A stretch of 64,000 bases of DNA from Malaya genurostris (lineage: Eukaryota > Arthropoda > Insecta > Diptera > Culicidae). The stretch spans positions 42,640,002 through 42,704,001 of the forward strand of contig NC_080571.1 of the NCBI RefSeq assembly GCF_030247185.1, given 5' to 3'. The notes beneath the pieces were generated by a model. That model worked only from the letters and a program-made list of their open reading frames with translations, did no database searches and was not told the DNA's origin. A program made the translations under genes and the position numbers. This document shows positions 23,206-34,870 of this stretch, one piece after another. The number at the start of each line of letters is the position of its first letter. Position 1 is the stretch's first letter.

Positions 23206-24600
23206 CAGTCGCATAAGATGGTGCTATACTGCCAAAAGTCGAACTAAGTTGATTGAAGCACAATTGTCTTAATAATCCACGACGAAAATCGTAATAAATC
23301 ATTGCACGAAAATGTTCACGATTCAATTTAATTTTTTAAATTTTCAACTCACTGTAAACAGAACAAATAGCGCTCAAATGACAGATTGTTCGGAAGATGG
23401 TAAAATGGTCAAACTTTATGATGGACACGTCAAATCCACCGGGCAACATTTAGTATTGCCAATGCTAAATACATAAGAAACAACCCTACGTACTTAGCAA
23501 GAAGAGCCGTTTTTTTGGAAAATTCTGTCAAATTCACTATAAACCGCTTTGGTAGAGGCACTCAGTATAACTATCCCACCACAAACACCCTTAAAACAAA
23601 ATCTGAGTTTTGCAAAAAGTATGTACTTTCTTCTAAAACTATCGATTTTCGAAAAAAAAAATGGATTAGTTTTGTCAAGATCCCACTGTTAACTTAGCTT
23701 TACCAAAGGCAAAACAGATTAGATAAAACCTTTTTTGAGATTTTTTTGTTCAAACTGGAATAAAAACACAAACTTTCTTTGGGTATAAACTACCATAACC
23801 TTTTCAATTTGTAAACAGTTATGTCGTGTTAATATAGATTAAAATGTGGCAACCCTGCACACCATACAAAATTTAACAAAGCATGCTGTGTGCTAGGCGG
23901 TGGTGTTTTCTTCTTCCGTACCAGCACGTACCGATGCATACCGGGTTTGCATAATTTTGTATGACAGTTTGAAAGTTTTGAAACTCTTTGCCCTATAATT
24001 TCGGAATCAAATCTAGTAATGAAACAAGATTTTTAATCGGTAGCCAACAGACACTGAGCTTATGAAGATTTTTTATTTCACAAATAATTATTCTCGGGAA
24101 TTTCTGTGCAATGCTTGTTAGTGAAATGTTTTAAAAAGTGTGGTTTTTATCCAAGTTTTTTTTTTCCAAGGGTGTATTTATCCTGGGACGGAGGGCTTCG
24201 ACAAATTTTCTGTAAAAGACGAAACAGTTGTAAAAATATTCTAGCAAGATGAACCGTGAACGGTCTTAACCGTCTAAAAGGCTACCACGAAGAAACAAAA
24301 AACAACTGGTCTATACTTTTTAAAGACGTATCTGTCGTGTGCCTTCACTCTCTTGATTGAATTGAAGAGCCGAAATATCGCGAGAAATTAAACAACATAT
24401 GGCAAACAACAAACAAATTAAAAGCGTCTTCGTTGTTGCGTTGCCATATATGAAATTTTTCTACATCACTGTTCTGTAAACTCAAAACAGTAGAACAGTA
24501 TTATTATTTGTATTTGTTAGTAGTCCCAATGTAGATTTTTATATCCACTAACTAACAATGCCTGGCAACTAGATGAATTTACCTAACTTCTATAAATTTG
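23206..24600. other. AT-rich non-coding DNA
   Basis: No supported gene. Only short frames and homopolymer runs. The GC-richer segment at about 23870-23960 shows no domain. Confidence 0.5.
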
Positions 24601-24639
24601 CACCTCGTTTCGTTTTTTTTTAAAAATACTCATTAAATT

Positions 24640-25030
24640 GGAAATTTTTCACCCATCGCGCTGTAATACAGGAACCGGAAGTCAAATCTAAATCAACTTT
24701 TCGATGACATTTTGAACAATTTCAAAACCTTTTATTCACATCTAAGTTTGTGAAAATCGGTTAGGAAATTTCCGTGCAAATTGAGCTCTTCTTTTCTCAA
24801 AGATTTGCACATATAGCCTTGTAATTCCGGAACCGTAATTTGGATCAAGATAAAATTAGCGAGCTATGAGATTATAAGACCTATCGTTTGAAGCTATGTT
24901 TGTGAAAATCGGTCTCTGAGTCATTATTTGTCACATGCACACAATCATATATACATTTTGTGATCTCGACGAACTGTGTCGAATGGTATCCATCGCTTGA
25001 CCCCTCAGTCTATCAAGTTCAACGGTAATG
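24640..25030 (-). repeat. Modular interspersed repeat, reverse copy
   Basis: Reads in reverse orientation: AGGAACCGGAAGTCAAATC, GTTTGTGAAAATCGGTTAGG, a second GTTTGTGAAAATCGGTCTC, then CTCGACGAACTGTGTCGAAT and GACCCCTCAGTCTATCAAGT. These are the reverse complements of the monomer and terminal motifs at 16364-17412. Confidence 0.6.
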
Positions 25031-25420
25031 ATGGTATCTATGAAGAACTTATTTGGTGTTTAAAAACAATAATACCTTTGAAGGTGAGTTTCAGAGTTTG
25101 CCTAAAACCGAGCGACTTCTAAGTTGGTGAATTGGGTTTTTAGTGAATGGAATATGAGTTGAAGAATCGTTTTTCTTAACGCACACTTTTCACTTTGTTA
25201 CTCCTGCCCTGAATTAATAAATTTGTCAGATATTTGTAAATCTACTACAGCGTTAAGTGAAACGGTGGTTTATATGCATAAATTATCATCATATTGCTTT
25301 TGATACTTTGATTATTCTTTAAATTCTTTTTAGTCTAACATAAATGCACTTTTGATTCCAGTAAAACGGACCAAATTAATTTCTACTCCCAATAGAAAAA
25401 ATGAAAAATTACCGTCGTAA

Positions 25421-25628
25421 AAGCGAAGTCTAGGCATTACATTCCTTTTGTGGAATTTGACCTTTCTGTTTCAACAGACTTCGCAGCCGATTCTTAGTGT
25501 ACAGAATCATTGCATGGCTAGTACTATGGATCCTACTGACACTAAGAATCCTTCCAGGTCGGGGGCTCGAACATACGACAACTGGCTTGTAAGACCAGCG
25601 TCCTATGCATTGAACCGCCAACCCGGGT
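25421..25628 (-). mobile_element. tRNA-derived SINE (Feilai-like)
   Basis: On the minus strand the head reads GGCGGTTCAATGCATAGGAC, GCTGGTCTTACAAGCCAG, TTGTCGTATGTTCGAGCCCC. GTTCGAGCC fits the RNA polymerase III B box, and the first segment is an A-box-like tRNA D-arm. The body continues CTAAGAATCGGCTGCGAAG, CTGTTGAAACAG and GGAATGTAATGCCTAGACTT. About 200 bp and tRNA-related, resembling the Feilai SINE of Aedes aegypti; that name rests on memory of the family, not on a search. The tRNA-like head cannot fold into a full functional tRNA. Confidence 0.75.
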
Positions 25629-25872
25629 TAATATTAACGTCGTCCACATTGAAAAAAAATAAAACCGAAGCACACTAATGCGATCAAATAGTTTTTTGTT
25701 CATGACCGAAAAATTCATAATTGTTAAAAATTTTGAAGTGTGAGATAATGTGATTTCCTAAAAATTTGAAAAATTACTGAACCTTATCGACAATGTTTAA
25801 AAAATTCCTGATTTTATTTTGCATATTTTTCGGTGGTTGCTTAAAAAAATATTAAAAAACATTAGTTTGATA

Positions 25873-26371
25873 CTTTTAGGGGTTTTGTTGGTTTGTGCAA
25901 AAAGCACATATTTTGTTTCTATTTCTTCGCGTTTCGCCTTCGGCTCGTCAGTGCTTAAATCAGTTCAAATTGAACTGCCATCTCGTGCCTAGCAGTTCAA
26001 CTTAAACCGCTAAGCAGACGCAAAGTTTGCACTACTTATGCAACCCTCACATAATATTGCACAAGTGCTATATTATTTCTGACGTCTCAGGCGTAAACGA
26101 AGAAATAGAAACAAAATATGTGCTTTTTGCACAAACCAACAAAACCCCTAAATGTTCACATTCTGCGACGGCCAGTAATAAGCCGTCATTCGTTTACGCC
26201 TGAGACGTCAGAAATAATATAGCACTTGTGCAATATAATTTGAGGGTTGCATAAGTAGTGCAAACTTTGCGTCTGCTTAGCGGTTTAAGTTGAACTGCTA
26301 GGCACGAGATGGCAGTTCAATTTGAACTGCTTTAAGCACTGACGAGCCGAAGGCGAAACGCGAAGAAATAG
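25873..26371. mobile_element. 499-bp near-perfect palindromic element with 12-bp target repeat
   Basis: Flanked by the direct repeat ATTAGTTTGATA (25861-25872 and 26372-26383). The arms 25919-26100 and 26190-26371 (182 bp each) are reverse complements with only a few mismatches, starting CTATTTCTTCGCGTTTCGCC. A second inverted pair, AGGGGTTTTGTTGGTTTGTG (from about 25878) against CACAAACCAACAAAACCCCT (ending about 26150), is nested across the left arm. The spacer is about 40 bp. No open frame. High arm identity implies recent insertion or ongoing arm conversion. Confidence 0.88.
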
Positions 26372-26383
26372 ATTAGTTTGATA

Positions 26384-27680
26384 GTTAATTTTCATTGAAT
26401 ATCAAAGGCTATAGCAGGATAAGCATGTGAAATCTGCCCCCAAAGGGAATTAATATTGTTATACCAAATTCGAAAGTTCATAGATTGGAAACAATTTTCT
26501 CAAAGTTTCAACCCTTTAACTGCCATATTGACGGAGCTAGGGTGGTTCTATTGATTTTTATTTTATTTGATTTTTGAAGAAACCGCTCCTCCGAAAAATT
26601 GGAAAAAAATCAGGTGTGTTTAAGGCATTATGAGGAAGGTTTACGATTTTTTTTTCAAAATTTTTGAAGATGTATTTCTTCCATTAAAAAATACTTGAAA
26701 ATTTCGAAACATATTTTTCCCTCTTCCAATTTCTGCACCACCCCGGATTTTTTAGCGATAAATGTGGACGACCACAATATTTGATTTTTTCTAAAAAATA
26801 AATAACAGTCGACCATGCATCCCCATCAAGTTCTGATAGAACGAAACGCATGGTGCTTTGTTCTAGTAGTTTATGCTACTCAAGCGCAGGGCTTAGAAAT
26901 CAAAGTAACGAAAAAGCGGAAATGAGTTTCAACCTTTGCATAATAGATACATGATCATACTTCGGGTACAACCTAAAAAGCTACAAAGCAAGAACTTACT
27001 GGTATGTGATTCATGTATGAATGGTAGTAATATATGAACGTCGCGAGTACACACATATGACATTCGGTTACGGCAGTCAAGAACTAGAGCGGGTGTCAGT
27101 TTTTTACGTGTTGCTGATGGATGTAATGAAAAAATAATGAAAGAAAGAATGAAAATTTCGTTACAGTTTCAAAAGTGACTGTGTATAGTTCGATAATTCG
27201 ATAGTGTTTCATGAAATGGTAAAATCGTTTTGCACTGTGGGGTTTTCTTTTTGCAGCTCTGTATATTTCACTAAATGCATATCGAATTGAAACAACAGTG
27301 AATTGAATTTTTCTTTTTTATATTGGTGTCAAACAGAAGTGGCCATTGGTGAAGGTTTTAATCGATTACTTAGAATTATTGACTGTATATTTCATTTTAA
27401 TAAGAAATGGGATAAAAAATGTCATAAAAATATATTGCTATTTGAAAGCACACATTTTTTTCTGATTATTTTCGTTTATTTTATAGACTTATCATCGTCA
27501 CTTCTTTTATTGGTTTATCAGCTGTTCTGATTTAAGCATTTCTGACAATATTTCCACCGGACTCACTATTCTGGATGAAAACCGAGCATGCGATAGTAGT
27601 AAATTTATTTGATGCGGATGCGACCAGTTAATGTCGTTTCAAATAAAGAGATGGCTTTTTGGTCAATTGGTTTCTCGTCA
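26384..27680. other. AT-rich non-coding DNA
   Basis: Includes the old repeat shared with 7490-7600 (26590-26690) and the ACCATGCATCCCC...AACGCATGGT inverted motif (26820-26865). No supported gene. Confidence 0.45.
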
Positions 27681-27699
27681 AAAGCATGTATTTTTCGTT

Positions 27700-27745
27700 A
27701 AAGGCCAACGTTTCGAAGGTTATACCTTCATCTTCAGGGCAACTG
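27700..27745 (-). ncRNA. Candidate minimal hammerhead motif of a Penelope-like element
   Basis: The minus strand reads CCCTGAAGATGAAGGT then ATAACCTTCGAAACGTTGG. CTGAAGA fits the conserved CUGANGA core and CGAAAC fits the GAAA core, separated by a GAAGG/CCTTC stem with a small loop. Penelope-like retroelements are known to carry hammerhead ribozymes with such reduced stems in their terminal repeats. It lies downstream of the minus-strand GIY-YIG fragment, as expected for that family. Cleavage activity is not shown by sequence alone. Confidence 0.5.
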
Positions 27746-28079
27746 TAATTTTATGTATTATTTAGTCACAATTTTTTTTCACAAAATACAATAATTTTAC
27801 AAAATGTACTCACAACGACTACAAATATTTTTCGTCAAGTATGGTGTAACATTTATAATAGTTGGTTGAAAAACGGCTACTCTACACTAGAACACTAAAA
27901 CGAGACATACGAATGCAATTTGTTTAAAAATTTCAATTCGAATTATTTGTTTTGCCAAGAACTTACATATAAGCACTTTCCACGCACATCGACTTCGATT
28001 GAGCACTGCAATATTGCAAGCAGCGAATATGGAAGACAGTAGAGCAAAAATTAGAGTGAAACAGATGAGAAATGATAGA

Positions 28080-28318
28080 CAGCGAAAACGGAGGCGAGAT
28101 TGACAGTTAATGTGTGAGAGAGAGCAACACCGGAGTATACAGCATTCAAATTATGCGTGTCGGTTCTGGAATTAATGGTTGAACTGTCAGTAAAAATATG
28201 GCACATTTCCAATATTTGTAAAGCATTAGTTCTGTTTTCTTGATCGAGAATTCTGGTTTTGTTTAGATCAAAACTGTGTTCATTGTCGATCATATGAACC
28301 ATCAATGCGGTTTTTTTT
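28080..28318 (-). pseudogene. Penelope-like element: GIY-YIG endonuclease end
   Basis: Minus-strand residues KKTALMVHMIDNEHSFDLNK, TRILDQENRTNALQILEMCH and SSTINSRTDTHNLNAVYSG match the C-terminal part of the GIY-YIG region of Penelope-like elements (pattern TAL..H...N.H.FD...ILD......R...E...I..). It is truncated at its N-terminal side exactly where an inverted plus-strand piece begins (about 28318). The 3' non-coding DNA down to 27680 and the hammerhead-like motif probably belong to the same insertion. Confidence 0.65.
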
Positions 28319-28822
28319 AAACTGGTACAAAAAACCCGTCGCATCGGGACGATTGTTAAATTTCTTCTCGTTTCACCCGCTGTCGCAAAAACTAAACACG
28401 GTTACCGGTTTTATTGGAAGAGTTTTTCGGTTGTCGACGTGCATATCTATCGTTGAGAAAAAGAAAACAGTGCGTGAATACTTACTCCGCAACAACTATC
28501 CTAGCTCGCTAGTTAATAGACTAATCAGTAGATTTGTAAACAAACCCAACGTGGACAACCGAATGGACGGTGATCAGGTTTCAAATGTTTGAAAATTAAT
28601 GCATCTCTTTTCTCCAAATTGAAGGATCCGACACCGAAACTTGTCAGATGCAATGTGATTCTATCGCTTCAAAAAAATCCTAAAAAAATCGAATTTCTCA
28701 AGAAGGGAAGAAGAAACCCGACGAAACGAATGTTTTTGGTGTTTGCTAACATGAGTCTTAAAGTTAAATGGATTGCAGCTACGATTTTGATTTTTGAATT
28801 CATTTTTGCACCGCGATCTTAA
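28318..28822 (+). pseudogene. Penelope-like element: RT C-terminal region
   Basis: Plus-strand residues NWYKKPVASGRLLNFFSFHP, LSQKLNTVTGFIGRVFRLS and KKTVREYLLRNNYPSSLVNR correspond to the region after the reverse transcriptase core in Penelope-like elements (WY.KP..SGR.LN..S.HP). After a stop at 28590-28592 another frame gives LFSKLKDPTPKLVRCNVI, the linker before the endonuclease. Fragmentary with a frameshift; the RT catalytic core is absent. It abuts an oppositely oriented piece of the same family. Confidence 0.7.
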
Positions 28823-28829
28823 CTGAAAC

Positions 28830-29611
28830 GCTGCTAACAATAAACTGTCAAAGTTAGGATTCGATCAGTGGCACGGCATGTGTCGACAAGTTAAGCCCGT
28901 ATCCAAGCGAGTTGCGCTGCGGTACGCTCCGAGCGTGCGGGTCATGATTGAAAAATTCACTGCTCACAAAGAATTAATCTTTCCACTCTGAAACTTTGCC
29001 AAGATTGAGTTAAGTCCCTAAGGCTTCTTTTGAATTGAAAAAAGAAAAAAAATATGCCCAAGTTTTGAGTTTATTTAATTTGTTTATTAATTTTCAACTT
29101 TTTTCATGAAACACATTTCAAAGACTGTTCTATGGAATCGCTTTTTTGAAAGCTAAGAAAATGGCGCACATTTCATGTCTTGGACGAATTTTTGTATCTA
29201 TATTAGATTTTACAGTATAGGCTGTTGAAAAAATGCTTTTTTTTAAACGCGAAACTTCAAAAAATCATATCTCGAAAATTCCACGTACCATATTGAAATG
29301 AAAAAAAAACTTGTCGAATATTTTCGAGTTCTTTACCGAAAAAAATAGATGAAAAAAAATTTTTTGGGTGGCTGATTTTGCGTGGAATGCTCCATAGATA
29401 GATGTCAACAAGTTGGTCAGAGCTCTATAAGTAAAATAGTCCCAGATGTTTGAGAAACTTTCGGACACTTTCAATGGTCTCGATTTCGTCCGACTTATTA
29501 CTATAAGTAGAAGTAGAAGTAACGGAAACTAACGAACTTATGTACTGCACAATACTGTATACAATCTGAAATCAATACACATATTGGATCATCAGATTTC
29601 ATATGTAACTA
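28830..29611. other. AT-rich non-coding DNA
   Basis: No supported gene. Segments such as AAAAATCATATCTCGAAAATT and GGGTGGCTGATTTTGCGTGG resemble dispersed AT-rich repeats elsewhere in the window but are not classifiable. Confidence 0.45.
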
Positions 29612-29613
29612 TA

Positions 29614-30542
29614 CCTTATGATAAAAAAAGAACCGGAATTTTTATTTTAAAATTTCTGCGCTTGTCCAATCGGTAAATTTTTATTCTCTCAACGTTGGCA
29701 ACACTTTTATACACATTCTGTCAAATTTTGACGCATATCGTACGATTAGTTTTTGTTTGGCGTCTATACAAAGAAGTTGAAAAATTTTCGTGTGGCGATT
29801 TTTATAATGGATGAAAATTTAGAACAACATGCGTGCATCAAATTTTGTGTTGCAAATGGATTAAAGTGTTCCGAAACGTTGAAAATGTTAGAAAAGGCCT
29901 TTGGTGAATCGTGTCTAGGAAAAACACAGGCATACGAGTGGTATAAACGCTTCAAAGGATCAGATGAGATCCCTGGCCGCCCAACAACATCTGTTACTGA
30001 AGAAAACATTGAATCGGCGAAGCAAATCGTGTTGCAAAATCGTTCTGTACCGATTAGAGAGATTGCTGTGTTGTTGGGCATCTCTTATGGATTAGCCGAA
30101 CACATTTTAACTGATGTTTTGGGTTTGAGGCGCGTCGCTTCTCGGCTGGTGCCAAAAAAGCTGAATTTCACGATAATGCGCCGGCTCACACAGCGTTGGT
30201 TGTGTCGCAGTTTTTGGCCAAAAGCTCAACCAATACCACCAACCAAGCATCGTACTCTCCAGATATGGCCCCGTGTGACTTTTTCCTCTTCCCCAGACTC
30301 AAATTGCCATTGCGGGAAACGCGTTTTGAGACCATAGATACCATAAAGGAGAATTCGCTGCGTGAACTAAAGGCCATACCTTCGGCGGCCTATAAAACTT
30401 GTATGGAAAATTGGATCAAACGTTGGCATACATGTATTGCCGCAGGAGGAAAGTACTTTGAAGGCGATAATAAAGAAATTTATGAAAAATTGAAATTTTG
30501 CTTTTTTTTAAATAAAATTCCGGTTCTTTTTTGATCATAAGG
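29614..30542 (+). mobile_element. mariner (DD34D) element, internally deleted
   Basis: The terminal inverted repeats are CCTTATGATAAAAAAAGAAC on the left and the reverse complement CCTTATGATCAAAAAAGAAC on the right, flanked by TA at 29612-29613 and 30543-30544. At 929 bp it is shorter than a typical 1.3-kb mariner because of a deletion in the transposase near 30165. Confidence 0.88.
29807..30534 (+). pseudogene. mariner transposase with central deletion
   Basis: Starts MDENLEQHACIKFCVANGLK (ATG near 29807). An N-terminal helix-turn-helix (YEWYKRFKGSDEIPGRPTTS) is followed by a second one (IREIAVLLGISYGLAEHI) and the linker ASRLVPKKLNF. The sequence then jumps and changes frame to HDNAPAHTALVVSQFL (second catalytic Asp). 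YSPDMAPCDFFLFPRLK follows (third Asp, 34 residues later, hence DD34D). It ends ...YEKLKFCFFLNKIPVLF, reading into the terminal repeat. The first catalytic Asp block is deleted, so it is inactive. Confidence 0.88.
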
Positions 30543-30544
30543 TA

Positions 30545-33500
30545 TGTTTGGTTAGTGAATATTACTATCATGTTGGTTTTACGTCCTTCCATTTTGTTCC
30601 ATATCGTTTCACAATATTTACTTGAGTTTGATTTCAGTTGTTTCATCATCGTTTAGAACCTAATTAGGTTCTTCATCGTGTCGTCAATATTAAATCCGGC
30701 CATTCATTCATTCGTGTGAGTTCGCTAGTGCTTTGACATGGATTGGCACGATTAAATTGTAACCATCCATTTTTCCACAGAGACGTATTCACTTAAAAAA
30801 ATCATATGACTGCGCAAACTTCTAAACTGGCGAGAGTGATGATTAGCGGGGACATTGTTTACTGTACGCACAGATAGGTGAATGATTGTCGGACATAGTT
30901 CTACGAGTAGTGCGCAAACGGGCGAATGGCCCTCACTTTCCGAACATGTCTCGTATGTTTGATTTGATGATTTGGTGTGCATAATGAGACTGATCTGACA
31001 GATTGGTCCCCCCCATTATGTGGATCAAATGTATAACCAATGGACACAACGGCTGTCAAAGTGTTATGCGAAATTCAACCGATTAGATTTGTTAAACATT
31101 TCGTCGAAGCAAGCCCTTATCGCCTTAAATTTCACCAAAGTGCCATTCGTCGTGTTATGTTTAGATGTAGATTTCATGTAGTGCAATTTTAACGTTTGTA
31201 AAAAGATATAGCGTAGACACATTTAAAAGCCTGTCTAAACAATCCTCTTTATATTTTCGTTTCCTTTCATGCTGCGTAGGTCGCTGGAAAGGTAAGAATG
31301 TTATTGTTTTCCAAAATTGTTCATAGGTAGTAAATGGAAAAGTGTTTGCAGTGCGTAGGTGATCGTCATCTTTGCAGCATGAATGACGTTCCCGGTTGAA
31401 CGTTTGAGGAGGCGTCATTCATCTCACTGAACTCTAAACAAAGGAATCTAATCGATTTTGTATATGATACGGGAGTAAATTTATGGCCAAGTCCGAAAAA
31501 AAACAGCTTACAAAATTAAGGAAAAACGGAAAGCTGTTTCACACCTTTCCCGCTAACGAAAAAAAAACCCAATTCAATTTCCCACAACAACCTTTCATTA
31601 CTCAATCCGGAAGGTTCGGAAGCTGACCGTTTCTCAACTTGACTGCACGAACTTCTGTCGACGAATGACGCGTTCTTCATCAGAACTTCAACATTTTTCG
31701 TCGTTTTTTTTTCTATCCCGACTGTTGCACGTTGTTTGTTTGTTTGCAATGTGGCCGGAACGTTTGGAACAGTGTATGAACCCTCTGTGGTCCAATGCGG
31801 GCGTGCGGTAATTGCGATTAGGGAGATTTGTGGCGTGAAAAAATTACAACGGTCGGGTAATATTTCACCGCCGATGATAACACGGGCTTCCGGTTGATGC
31901 TGGTTGCCACCATTTACTGGTGTTTCTGTGGTTTCCGAGCAAGGCTGGAGGTGGTGGTGGTGGTAGTAGCCTTGATTTGTTGTTGTTGTTGTTGTTGCTT
32001 TTAGTCGCAACCCTCTTTCCCCAAGTAAAAAAAAAAGAAAGAACTTCACGAATTAAACCGCACAGCTTCGCTGAACTGAACGAAGACGATGTCGCATTCG
32101 TCCTCTCGGCGTCACTCCCGATGTGGGTTGGATGTAATGGGGAAATTTATGACGGCAATATTAGGAGGGACCGGGCGAAAAGTTAGGTCATATCGGATTG
32201 ATGTGTCTAGAATGTGGGCTGTGTTTTGGGGGTAATATTTCTTTTTCCGTGCGCACTCCGTTTTTCGCTGGCCCTTGCCCAATTTGCCTTCGATTTGCGT
32301 TGGTGGGAGCGAGTGGGTGGGGGGGTGGAAGGGGATGGAACACAGCCTTCCGGAATGATATATCGGATCCGATTTTTAACGGATGACTAAATTTCGGCTG
32401 GGATTCGTTCAGCCGGAAGCATGCGAATCTGATTTAGCAGTCACCTCCTCCGGTGCTTGAGAGATGTGTTTTTAGTAGGGTTTGGCATTCACCTAGCCAA
32501 TATGAATGTACGGATGCGGAACGTTGGTTAGGATAAGCCATTCAGTTATTTTAGTTGAATACCGAATTTTAAACGCATTATAATGATATGGAGGCATCAG
32601 ATTTAATGTTCAGCTCCGCTCGCCAAATTGGGAAAATCATATTCGGTCCACAACGTGTCCCTTTTCCGTTCCTCGCTCACTCACTTTTGTTTTATTTGGA
32701 TCGAAAAACGTGTTTCAGAAGTATCATTATTTAACTGAACATGGAGAATTGAACTGAATTGACTTGAGATTTTCGACGATATTTACCAGATGTGTCAGTT
32801 AATGACGATGAATTTCACGCCTAATGTTGTAATTGGAAATAATTTCAAATAAAAACGAATGAAATGAAAATTTTTCATATTTAAAATAACGTATGAACTC
32901 TGGAAGCCTACTCTCGTGAATATTTTTGTTTAGCTTGATTTATGATCTTCAGAACGGAATTTCCAAAAAGAACTTTGAAAATGTTGAGTATATTAGCCTC
33001 TAAGCTTCAAAGCACATCAATTATTCAGGAGATGTAAAACCAAATGAATATTTTTAATAAATAGTCAGAATGTGTAGTTTTCTAATCAATAATGTGATGT
33101 ATTCAAAATTACACTATCGGTGAAATATCCCTTCCCGAGAATGATGACCCAGATTCGGCGAAATGACGAATTCGGAGAAACGCCTTTCAGCGAAATGACC
33201 CGCTCCCATTGTTCTGTAGGATTTGTCGTTTTGTCGGCTATTACTATTTCAATAGAAAATTGCTAAGAAAGATTTAGTTCGTTTTCGAAAAACAAATTTT
33301 GATAAATTGAATCAATTTTTCTAAAGATAGTAAAAGTCAACATATGTTCTATTGGTACGACTTATGAACTTTGGTATGAACTATTTCTAGCGATGACAAT
33401 ACTAAAGCTTGAAAAAAATGCTTGTGAGATTGAACATTAGTTACCAAGCCTGATTATGTCTGGTCGTCTACACACCATGAGAAAAAATCAAAATTTTGAG

Positions 33501-33680
33501 AAAAATGGGTTCCCCATGAGCTGAATATTAGACAGCAGGAAAACGCGTGAAACGACATGCAAAATTTTGCTTTTTCACCATGAAACAAAGATTTTTCTGC
33601 ACCGAACATTAAATGAGAAATAGATTTAATTGGAGAAGCCCAAGGGAAGAATATCATGGGCCGACCTTGGTTAACCGTCT
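30545..33680. other. Mostly unique non-coding DNA with a GC-richer island
   Basis: 31500-32480 is GC-richer, with TTG-repeat and GGT-repeat tracts (31945-32000), and looks host-derived. The rest is AT-rich. Frames up to 177 codons on the minus strand at 31516-32049 are low-complexity (His/Thr runs from trinucleotide repeats) and I do not call them genes. Confidence 0.45.
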
Positions 33681-33689
33681 ACAGCAACT

Positions 33690-34030
33690 GTCAAACCTAA
33701 TGGAAACGTTTTCAAAGCAGGTAAAACTGGAAATACTAATCGCTATCGACAGCAAATGATGAAATTAGAACCAGTATTGCTCGAAAAAAGGCACAAGACA
33801 AGAGGACGTAATTCTCAGCGCAAAAGGTCGAACATATAATTTCTGAACGCGGATGGGTACTTTTTCCACGAACCATACTGCCAAGATTTGACCCCTTCCG
33901 ATTATCATTTGCTTTCATCGATATCTCACACACTTGCTTTTTAGTTTAGTTATGATGATGAGGAGAGAATAATTAACGACTGGGCCCCTTCAAAGTATGA
34001 ACAGTTTTTTCGTGAATTGGTGGAAAGATG
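33690..34030 (+). pseudogene. mariner transposase C-terminal remnant
   Basis: Reads NTNRYRQQMMKLEPVLLEKR (usually just before the second-Asp block), then ISERGWVLFP, then in another frame LTPSDYHLLSSISHTLAF (third Asp). After a stop come YDDEERIINDWAPSKYEQFF and RELVER. The HDNA block is missing and there are frameshifts. Immediately right of it is the reverse copy of the modular repeat. Confidence 0.7.
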
Positions 34031-34035
34031 AAAAA

Positions 34036-34185
34036 AAAACCTGTTTTAATCCACCTAGTGGTGTAATGATGCCTTTCTCATGTATAATATTGTGGTAGTC
34101 TATTCAAAAAAATTTTCTTCGATTTTTGAAAGAAACCAAGAGATTGTTTGTGCATTAACTAGTATAACATACAGAATAAAACAGT

Positions 34186-34230
<45 letters not shown>

Positions 34231-34335
34231 GACAGACATTGCTCAGCTCGATGAACTGAGTCGAATGGTATATGACACTTGGCCCTCCAGTTTTTCAAGT
34301 GATTGCATAACCTTTCTATATGAAAAAGGCAAAAA
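34036..34335 (-). repeat. Modular interspersed repeat, short reverse copy with (CA)n
   Basis: Begins CCTGTTTTAATCCACCTAGT, GGTGTAATGATGCCTTTCTC and ends CAAGTGATTGCATAACCTTT, CTATATGAAAAAGGCA, the reverse complements of the two ends of the 16364-23205 copy. It contains a CA/CAGA microsatellite (34184-34238) and AGCTCGATGAACTGAGTCGA. It is a short, internally reduced copy that shows both ends of the family. Confidence 0.75.
34184..34238. repeat. (CA)n(CAGA)n microsatellite
   Basis: About 22 CA units followed by four CAGA units, inside the modular repeat copy. Confidence 0.95.
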
Positions 34336-34489
34336 TGCATAGCTTTCGAAAGTAGTTAGAACTAAACATCTTCAATTCATAACCTACCATCAACATGAAT
34401 TTCCAATCGAAAACGCCTCCATAATTAACTAACACACCTGGTAATTGTTACTCAGTTCTAATACCTCAGATAGGATTGCAAAGTGGGTG

Positions 34490-34862
34490 CAACTTTCGAA
34501 CCGATTTCAGTAAGCTTAGGCTGGTTTGAAAGCTATTTACGATTGGTTCACTGGTCAAGCTTTAAGATCCAATGGATGTAATATTCGACCGATTCCGGAG
34601 ATGTAAAGGTATAAATGACGTAATCGACAAAATTAAATTTTTTCCCGCTAAGTTTTCTCGGATAAATTTTGGCTTATATAAAAACTACTATTGGATCATT
34701 GATCAAGTTCGAAAGGGTTGTGGTGAAAATTTTCCGGTTCAGGATTTGTATTCGCATGGGTGACGTGATCGACAATTCTTTTTATTTCTATGCGCTAAAT
34801 TTTCCTGGAGATGTCTGAACCGATTTGAAAAATCGTAGACGTGTTTGAAAGCTTACTTACTC
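34490..34862 (+). repeat. Modular interspersed repeat, left of RTE-like LINE
   Basis: Contains CGAACCGATTTCAGTAAGCT, TGGTTTGAAAGCTATTTAC, GACCGATTCCGGAGATGTAA and GGAGATGTCTGAACCGATTT, then GTGTTTGAAAGCT where the LINE starts. The continuation is at 37430-37740 with GGAGATGGCTAAACCGATTT and GTTCGTTTGAAAGCTAC. Confidence 0.6.
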
Positions 34863-34870
34863 TTACTCTT

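Noticed and set aside
25555..25628. A functional tRNA gene on the minus strand
   Set aside because: Polymerase III boxes are present but the cloverleaf is incomplete and the sequence continues into a SINE body.
31516..32049. 177-codon minus-strand frame with Thr and His runs
   Set aside because: The runs come from TTG/GGT trinucleotide tracts; the rest has no recognisable content.
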